The notes under the pieces: model-generated
Database searches by the model: none
Seen by the model: the letters and a program-made list of their open reading frames with translations, nothing else
Told to the model about the DNA's origin: nothing
Source of the DNA: Bacteroidota bacterium
Lineage (GTDB): Bacteria; Bacteroidota; Bacteroidia; Bacteroidales; Prolixibacteraceae
Length of the DNA stretch: 64,000 nt
Assembly: GCA_023412195.1 (NCBI GenBank)
Contig: JAEYNZ010000126.1
Span: forward strand, 131,993-195,992
Direction: 5' to 3'
Made by a program: the position numbers and the translations under genes
Part shown: piece after piece, positions 58,664 through 64,000 of the stretch
Layout: each line of letters begins with the position of its first letter
How positions within the stretch are numbered: position 1 is the stretch's first letter

Positions 58664-60280
58664 TCATATGGTTTTATCTTCAGTTTTATAATCTTTGAAT
58701 TCAACTTGTGAATATTGATAATTTGTCCGGCGGAATGTTGCAATGATCCGGATGGCAGCATGAATCATAACTGCGATCAGGGCGGCAAAAAACAAAAAGG
58801 TTCCGGCTTGATCCAGTGTCTTGTTGTAATCGCGGCCGGGCAGGTAAAATCCTGTCAGCGAAGCAAGCCTTCCATGATCACGGGTATGGCACTCGGCACA
58901 GCCTACAGCCTGATCCTTTGGTGCAACCATATGGTTCACCGGCCAGTACATTTCAGTTTCAACGAAATCATAATCACCGCTATACGGAAGCCCTACCCTT
59001 TTCATGCCGGCTGCGGCAGCAGTTTCCCAGTCAAAATCCTTCCAAAAGGCACTGTCACCGGCATTTTCCGCAAACAACTTGGGCTGAACCAAAATATTAT
59101 ACTGCTTATCGTAAAGCTGATCGCCCCGGTGAATTTTTACAGGATAAATTCTTGATCCATGATCATCGTGAGAACCATAAAGAGTGTTCATCTGAACCGG
59201 AACCGACTTAATTGTATCACCTAACAGGTAATGATCGGCAGTGCCATTGAACCAGATATAATCAGGAGTCACATTCTTTGCCCATACAAATGACCCTTTA
59301 ATCGACTGGTATTCATAAGTACTGTCGCTGTTGAATTCCTGATATGGACTACCATCCCTTAACTTTCCTGCTTCCGACCAGTTCCATGACATCTTGGTAG
59401 GGTTGACCCTGGCATATACCGGGATGTGACAAGCCTGGCACGATACTTTGGCATTGTGCCGGTTTAACATTTCATCGAAATGGGGTGTAGCCGTATGGCA
59501 TTGTTCACAGGTAGCGCGACCTGTATTTTCGGAGGAAACAGAATACAGCCGCCCCTTTATCTCATGGTTCTGGCCGCCATGGCAGGCAACGCATGTCATA
59601 TCCATCCCGTTAGCTGCCATATGCACATCAACCTGCCTGTCGATGGCAAGATGAGCTGCCTCCAGATCACCATGCTTCACATTATTCCCTCCCCCGCTAT
59701 AAAAATGACAGCTGCCACAGTTAATTTTCTCCGGTGTTCCTACACTCTGGGCAACTTGAGTAAGATTAACCTCCCGGTCGGGATAACCTGCCCTGGAAGA
59801 TGCTTTGGAATATTCATCACTGTTGTCGTGACAAACCATACAATCAACATTCCTCGCATTCTGGAAATCAAAATGATCATCAGTCATACCAAAACCAATA
59901 TGGCACTTTGCACAACTCAACTCATTGGACTGCGCACCCAAACAAAAATTGTTCAGAACATTTTTCTTTCCTGCAGCTGCTATCCCACGCCCTTCTATGT
60001 AAGAAACCCGTTCCCAGTTCCAGTGTGCTGAGTTCATAACCTCCTTGTGCCGTTCCGTATGACAGCTTATACATGCTTCAGTAACTTCCTGTGGAGTAGC
60101 AAATTCCCGCTGAAGCTGTGGTAGCAGTGCATGATTAATCGATGAAACAGGTTTTATAGCATACTCCTGTTTCAATACCTCAAGCTTCAGATTATAATAT
60201 TCTTCTTCTGTATTAAACAAGCCGATGAATACCATCACTGCTAAAAACATCAAAATAATTGCTGTAATTGTTCTTTTCAT
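58664..60280 (-). CDS. Octahaem c-type cytochrome, tetrathionate-reductase family
   Basis: A 538-residue exported cytochrome with an N-terminal helix (about 5-21) and a C-terminal transmembrane helix (about 494-515), so it is anchored in the periplasm. Eight CxxCH haem motifs are present: C70, C123, C147, C188, C230, C258, C281 and C461 start them. The spacing, the block VDVHMAANGMDMTC and HDDHGSRIYPV match the octahaem tetrathionate reductase (OTR) family. Family members reduce tetrathionate, nitrite or hydroxylamine in vitro; the physiological substrate is uncertain. First gene of the operon with cytochrome b and two sulfur transporters, which favours a sulfur oxyanion substrate. Confidence 0.88.
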   Translation of the reverse strand: MKRTITAIILMFLAVMVFIGLFNTEEEYYNLKLEVLKQEYAIKPVSSINHALLPQLQREFATPQEVTEACISCHTERHKEVMNSAHWNWERVSYIEGRGIAAAGKKNVLNNFCLGAQSNELSCAKCHIGFGMTDDHFDFQNARNVDCMVCHDNSDEYSKASSRAGYPDREVNLTQVAQSVGTPEKINCGSCHFYSGGGNNVKHGDLEAAHLAIDRQVDVHMAANGMDMTCVACHGGQNHEIKGRLYSVSSENTGRATCEQCHTATPHFDEMLNRHNAKVSCQACHIPVYARVNPTKMSWNWSEAGKLRDGSPYQEFNSDSTYEYQSIKGSFVWAKNVTPDYIWFNGTADHYLLGDTIKSVPVQMNTLYGSHDDHGSRIYPVKIHRGDQLYDKQYNILVQPKLFAENAGDSAFWKDFDWETAAAAGMKRVGLPYSGDYDFVETEMYWPVNHMVAPKDQAVGCAECHTRDHGRLASLTGFYLPGRDYNKTLDQAGTFLFFAALIAVMIHAAIRIIATFRRTNYQYSQVEFKDYKTEDKTI

Positions 60281-60472
60281 GTCCGGTTTTAAAAGCTGAT
60301 TGATGCAGAAAACATCTAAGTGATTTTGGGATGTAAAATTATTTAAATATCTAGATGTTACAATATTTCATATGCAGAATACAAACCCATTTCAGGATGA
60401 AAGGTCTTTATAATTCTGAATTTCTGCATGTTGCAAAATAATGTTTTACGACATACAACACTAAAATGTATT

Positions 60473-60489
60473 GATTCTAAAGAAGAATC
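60473..60489 (-). terminator. Weak terminator-like hairpin after the molybdopterin operon
   Basis: GATTCT (60473-60478) pairs with AGAATC (60484-60489) around a 5-nt loop, about 20 bp past the MOSC/MogA stop on the minus strand, followed by A/T-rich sequence. The stem is short. The rest of 60281-60508 should carry the octahaem promoter, but no exact TAnnTTTG box is present. Confidence 0.3.
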
Positions 60490-60508
60490 TCATATATCAG
60501 TAAGTAAT

Positions 60509-61438
60509 TCAATGGGAGTCAATTCCATGAATCATGCGAAGTGAATGCTCCAGTGTTTTAGAAATTTCCGACAAATATTCATTTACCGCCCGGGTATTTC
60601 CCGGCAGTACATATACGAGGGTATTACCTGCCACCCCTGCAATGCTTCTGCTTAAAAGAGCATTGGGATTTTCAGAACCATATTTATATCTTATCAGTTC
60701 CATAATACCCGGTATTTCCTTATCGAGCATCGGACTGACCACATCAGGTGTAATATCCCTTTTGCCAATGCCTGTACCCCCTGTGGTAATAATGATATCA
60801 GTTGAGTTATCTACAGCATCCCGGATGGCATTCTTAAGCATCTGCTCATCATCCGGAATAATAACTTTTTCAATATTCACAGGACGGTTGCGGATCTTAA
60901 AATAATCTTCAAGTAACCGCTCTGCCATCGGACCGCTTTTATCGGGATAAATATTATTGTATGCCCTGTCGCTGAGCGTAATGACCCTAACCTGAATTTT
61001 CCTGGGAATATATTGCATCACATCACCGGTTTTAAGTTTACCGGGTTTCAGCACCCTGCAAAATATTCCTTCTGCAGGCATGATGCAGTTGCCCGAAAAG
61101 TTCATGATCTCACATCCCTTATGGCATTTTTTTCCGATCTGGGTTACTTCCAGCAGTACTTCCCCTGCCTGGAACCTGTCGAGGATATTTGCTTTAAAAA
61201 GTTCAATCCCTTCTGTGGTAATATTTTCTCCAAAGTCACCAAAATTATATTGATGACCATTCTGTTCACCTGCTTTTTTAATGCTTTCCACACCAAGAAG
61301 GCTGACCTGTCTGTGCCAGTAACCTGCATGGGCATCTCCCTCCAGTCCGGTTGCTGTAATCATAACAGAACCAACCGGTTGTTTAACTGTACCCTTATTT
61401 TCAGAAATATTAAGCGATCTGATTGTTACCTGATTCAT
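60509..61438 (-). CDS. MOSC-domain / MogA-MoaB molybdenum cofactor fusion protein
   Basis: A 309-residue two-domain cytoplasmic protein. Residues about 1-145 are a MOSC domain (GLEGDAHAGYWHRQVSLL, FGENITTEG and CHKGCEI with conserved Cys), a fold that handles sulfur on Mo cofactors. Residues about 150-309 are MogA/MoaB-like (TLSDRAYNNIYPDKSGP, TTGGTGIGKRDITPDVV), which adenylylates molybdopterin before metal insertion. Such fusions exist but are less common than separate genes. I use the ATG at 61436-61438. It overlaps the moaC end by 29 bp and is the last gene of the cofactor operon. Confidence 0.87.
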   Translation of the reverse strand: MNQVTIRSLNISENKGTVKQPVGSVMITATGLEGDAHAGYWHRQVSLLGVESIKKAGEQNGHQYNFGDFGENITTEGIELFKANILDRFQAGEVLLEVTQIGKKCHKGCEIMNFSGNCIMPAEGIFCRVLKPGKLKTGDVMQYIPRKIQVRVITLSDRAYNNIYPDKSGPMAERLLEDYFKIRNRPVNIEKVIIPDDEQMLKNAIRDAVDNSTDIIITTGGTGIGKRDITPDVVSPMLDKEIPGIMELIRYKYGSENPNALLSRSIAGVAGNTLVYVLPGNTRAVNEYLSEISKTLEHSLRMIHGIDSH

Positions 61439-61880
61439 CCTTTTTTTTCTCAATTAGCCTGATTTCCCCCACTACCATCGATTTATCAACTGCCTTACAC
61501 ATATCGTAAATTGTAAGCAGAGCCACGCTCACTGCCGTAAGGGCTTCCATTTCCACACCCGTTTTGCCTGTACATTTGGCCGTGGCTTCGGTTCTGATGC
61601 CATCAGCTTCAGTATAAAAATCAACCGTTACTTTTGTAAGGTTCAACTGGTGGCAAAGGGGTATCAGTACTGAAGTATTTTTGGCAGCCTGAATCCCTGC
61701 TACCCTGGCAACAGGAAAAATATCACCTTTTGCAACAGAACCTGTTTTAATGAGCTCAAGCGTATGCGGCTGAAGAAAAACTTTCCCCGATGCCACGGCT
61801 GTACGTACCTGTTCGTTCTTACCGGTAATATCAACCATGTGAGCCTCCCCTTTGCGATTCAAATGCGAAAATTCTGACAT
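61410..61880 (-). CDS. moaC: Cyclic pyranopterin monophosphate synthase
   Basis: A 156-residue cytoplasmic enzyme that converts the MoaA product into cyclic pyranopterin monophosphate. Family blocks: FSHLNRKGEAHMVDITGK at the N-terminus, NTSVLIPLCHQLNLTKV, GKTGVEMEALTAVSVALLT and AVDKSMVVGEIRLIEK. All conserved residues of the active site (Cys-His in LCHQL, Lys, Asp in KAVDK) are present. It starts 3 bp after moaA on the same strand. Confidence 0.96.
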   Translation of the reverse strand: MSEFSHLNRKGEAHMVDITGKNEQVRTAVASGKVFLQPHTLELIKTGSVAKGDIFPVARVAGIQAAKNTSVLIPLCHQLNLTKVTVDFYTEADGIRTEATAKCTGKTGVEMEALTAVSVALLTIYDMCKAVDKSMVVGEIRLIEKKKDESGNNQIA

Positions 61881-61883
61881 TGT

Positions 61884-62684
61884 TTATCCTCCAATATTAT
61901 AAAACCTGTTCCGGTTGTTTACTGAACCCTTCAGCGGTTTGACAGCCAGCGCTCTTTTAAAGGCCTCACGGATACCATATTCCCTGATACTGAACTCTTC
62001 ATTGCTGAACAAACAGGGTTTAAGCATTCCGTTTGCAGTAAGCCTGAGACGGTTGCATTCCATGCAGTTACCCCCGTCTCCTCCTTCCACCCTGTAGAAT
62101 TCTCCTTTTGTCAGATTCATCTGCCGGATCACCCTCATCTGCAATCCCATTTCGGCAGCATAATTCCTGACTGATACTATTTGCTGCTCATCATTATCAT
62201 GAAGCTTTACCACATTGATCTTAACCGGCAACAAACCTGCTTTCACAGCTGCCCTGATACCCGAAAAAACATTCTCTAAATTACCGCCACCACTGATTTC
62301 CCTGAATTTCTGAGGGTCAACTGCATCCAGGCTGATATTGATCCGGTTCAACCCTGCATCTTTTAATTGCTGAGCTAAGGCAGGCAACATGATACCATTG
62401 GTAGTCATGGTGATTTCATCAATGCCCTTTATCTTTTTTATCATTCCAACAAGCTGAACGATACCACGTCTGATTAATGGTTCACCACCAGTCAGGCGTA
62501 TTTTCCTTATACCCATCTCCGCTCCTGTTTCAACAACTTCTGCAATCTCCTCAAATGAAAGAATTTCTTCCCTGCGAAGCAGATGTATCCCTCCATTGGG
62601 CATACAATATATGCAACCCAGGTTGCATCTGTCGGTGACAGATATCCTCAGGTAGCTGATATGTCGGTTATAGCGGTCTAACAT
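61884..62684 (-). CDS. moaA: GTP 3',8-cyclase MoaA, short form
   Basis: A 266-residue radical-SAM enzyme that rearranges GTP in the first molybdopterin step. The N-terminal SAM cluster motif is CNLGCIYC (C20, C24, C27). RLTGGEPLIRRG follows, and the C-terminal GTP cluster has CMECNRLRLTANGMLKPC with three cysteines. The protein ends in IGG, the double-glycine tail needed for the reaction. It is about 60 residues shorter than E. coli MoaA (329); the shortening lies between RQMNLTKG and the C-terminal cluster, as in other short Bacteroidota forms, and no essential motif is lost. It overlaps moeA by 17 bp. Confidence 0.93.
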   Translation of the reverse strand: MLDRYNRHISYLRISVTDRCNLGCIYCMPNGGIHLLRREEILSFEEIAEVVETGAEMGIRKIRLTGGEPLIRRGIVQLVGMIKKIKGIDEITMTTNGIMLPALAQQLKDAGLNRINISLDAVDPQKFREISGGGNLENVFSGIRAAVKAGLLPVKINVVKLHDNDEQQIVSVRNYAAEMGLQMRVIRQMNLTKGEFYRVEGGDGGNCMECNRLRLTANGMLKPCLFSNEEFSIREYGIREAFKRALAVKPLKGSVNNRNRFYNIGG

Positions 62685-63843
62685 TCACTGCTTCACCTTT
62701 CATTAAATTTCTTTTACCTGCAGGAATTTCCAGCAGGTGGGTAGCCCCCGACAAAGCATGGATATGGGCTGAACCATAAAACTCAACCGGTACGACCTCA
62801 CTTTCTGAATTGATGTTTGCAGGAATAAAATTCAGCCTGTCTGAAAATTCCTGCCGGATATCTAACCCCAGCACAAGACTCAACTTCCGCGGCTGATATA
62901 GATGTCCCATCAATCGATACAAAAATGGTTTAACATACAGTTCGAATTGAATGTACGAAGATACCGGATTACCCGATAAGCCAAAGCAATATTTATTTTC
63001 TTTAACGGCATATACCATTGGTTTTCCCGGTTTAATGGCGGTTGATGTAATTAACGTCTTAAAGCCCAGCTTTTTGATGACTTCCGGAACCAGGTCATAA
63101 TCGCCAACAGAGACTCCCCCTGTTACCAGGATCACCTGGGTTCCAGCTATAAGTTCCTGCATCCGGTTAAACAGCACATCCTCCTCATCTTTCACGATGC
63201 CTCCATAATGTGGGCTGATTTTCATCTCGTCCAATTGGGCAAGAAGTTGTCCTGAATTTGTGTTACGGATCTGAAAAGACTTAGGTTTTATTCCGGGAGG
63301 CACCAGTTCTGTTCCTGTTGCCAAAACTCCCACTGCCGGCCTTTGATAAACCTCGGGATGTGTTATTCCGGCACCTGCAATGACAGGTATATGCCGGGCC
63401 TGTATCAGTGTTGATTTGGCAAGAACTTCCTCCCCCTGCCTCATATCACTCCCTTGAATAACTATATGATTTCCAGGTTTATGAGTTCTGCAAAATATAA
63501 ATTCTCCTTGAACTATTTCAGCATCTTCTTTTTTAAATACAAAATCAGCACCTTCAGGAACCATTGCACCTGTCATAATCTTGCTGCACTGGTTTTCGCC
63601 AACCTGTTTAAGGGGCAATTTTCCTGCAGGAATGGTTTCAATTATTCTCAGCCTGTTATTTAAATCCTGCTTCCGGCAGGCATATCCGTCCATAGCCGAT
63701 TTGTTAAAAGGCGGCATATCCGTGTCATAGAAAATGCCGGAAGCAAGAACTCTAAGCAGTGCATCCTCCAGATTTACCTTCTCTGGCTGAAGCTCTTGCG
63801 CTACCGAAAGGATCAGTTCCAATGCTTGTTTATAATCCAGCAT
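62668..63843 (-). CDS. moeA: Molybdopterin molybdenumtransferase MoeA
   Basis: A 391-residue cytoplasmic enzyme that inserts molybdate (or tungstate) into adenylylated molybdopterin. Blocks: PPFNKSAMDGYACR near the start, KIMTGAMVPEGADFV, GVLATGTELVPPG, RNTNSGQLLAQL, VTGGVSVGDYDLVPEV and GLSGNPVSSYIQFELYV. All four family domains are complete. First gene of the moeA-moaA-moaC-MOSC/mogA operon. The Mo enzyme that uses the cofactor is not in this window. Confidence 0.95.
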   Translation of the reverse strand: MLDYKQALELILSVAQELQPEKVNLEDALLRVLASGIFYDTDMPPFNKSAMDGYACRKQDLNNRLRIIETIPAGKLPLKQVGENQCSKIMTGAMVPEGADFVFKKEDAEIVQGEFIFCRTHKPGNHIVIQGSDMRQGEEVLAKSTLIQARHIPVIAGAGITHPEVYQRPAVGVLATGTELVPPGIKPKSFQIRNTNSGQLLAQLDEMKISPHYGGIVKDEEDVLFNRMQELIAGTQVILVTGGVSVGDYDLVPEVIKKLGFKTLITSTAIKPGKPMVYAVKENKYCFGLSGNPVSSYIQFELYVKPFLYRLMGHLYQPRKLSLVLGLDIRQEFSDRLNFIPANINSESEVVPVEFYGSAHIHALSGATHLLEIPAGKRNLMKGEAVNVRPL

Positions 63844-63936
63844 AATATCCTGTTAATTCGATTAAAATCATCTACTTATAGAATCAGAAGTAGCAACCAA
63901 AATAAATATTAAAAATCATTAGTATCCGGTTAATAT

Positions 63937-63969
63937 TTGAGATTTCTCCCTACGGTCGAAATGACAGTG
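63937..63969. repeat. Dispersed intergenic repeat of the GAGATTTCTCnCTnCGnTCGAAATGACA type
   Basis: The interval reads TTGAGATTTCTCCC then TACGGTCGAAATGACAGTG. This matches a short palindromic intergenic repeat that I recall from many bacterial draft genomes, with arms ATTTC and GAAAT around a variable centre. It lies upstream of moeA, in 157 bp without a gene up to the window end. Copy number in this genome cannot be seen from one window. Confidence 0.5.
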
Positions 63970-64000
63970 TTTTCAGAGTTATTGTTTTGGGAGGAGTAGG

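Overview
The window is a chromosomal segment of a Bacteroidota bacterium. A Bacteroidales/Marinilabiliales-like anaerobe or facultative anaerobe is the most likely source, but no genus can be named from sequence alone. Evidence for the phylum: recurrent TAnnTTTG -7 promoter boxes, almost no Shine-Dalgarno sequences, a Bacteroidota-type dcw cluster (mraZ to ftsZ without murF), a Rho factor with a long charged insertion, a glycine-lipid-type acyltransferase pair, and a DUF5777 barrel next to a Rieske protein. Pyruvate:ferredoxin oxidoreductase, a full 2-oxoglutarate dehydrogenase E1/E2 pair and a multihaem cytochrome operon point to mixed anaerobic/respiratory metabolism. There is no CRISPR array and no intact transposase or phage gene.

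Layout. 1-1.8 kb: small envelope/stress genes (YtxH-like, tandem universal stress protein, holin-X-like membrane protein). 2-5 kb: hybrid histidine kinase and a small receiver. 5-25 kb: dispersed housekeeping and transport genes (AbgT transporter, trmO, carB, metallophosphoesterase, GH16, HAD phosphatase, AEC transporter, glyA, quinone-oxidoreductase-like MDR, sucAB, DUF5777-Rieske, cupin). Two genes here are each interrupted by one in-frame stop codon: the AEC transporter at 14507 and a SAM methyltransferase at 24830. 25.5-32.3 kb: rho, a DUF4143 ATPase, nifJ. 32.3-33 kb: a gene-poor stretch with an unusual 11-bp iterated inverted repeat and a tRNA-Thr(CGT). 33-35.7 kb: a Tat-exported sugar isomerase-like protein, cyclophilin, a stand-alone MetH-activation-like protein and an acidic conserved protein.

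35.7-52.6 kb, minus strand: one tightly packed 16-gene division and cell-wall operon, mraZ-rsmH-ftsL-ftsI-murE-mraY-murD-ftsW-murG-murC-ftsQ-ftsA-ftsZ(A)-ftsZ(B)-yqeY. Its striking feature is two tandem ftsZ genes. Both have intact GTPase motifs, but their C-terminal tails are completely different. A likely promoter with four TGGAA repeats at exact 10-bp spacing (probable MraZ operator) precedes mraZ.

52.6-64 kb: a glsA/glsB-like lipid acyltransferase pair, an NtrC-type regulator without a DNA-binding domain, an operon for an octahaem tetrathionate-reductase-family cytochrome with cytochrome b and two YeeE/YedE sulfur transporters (one fused to a degenerate rhodanese ending in Gly-Gly-Cys), and a molybdopterin operon (moeA-moaA-moaC-MOSC/mogA fusion). 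The cytochrome/transporter operon reads as a periplasmic sulfur-compound reduction and import module. All functional statements rest on motif recognition, not on database searches.
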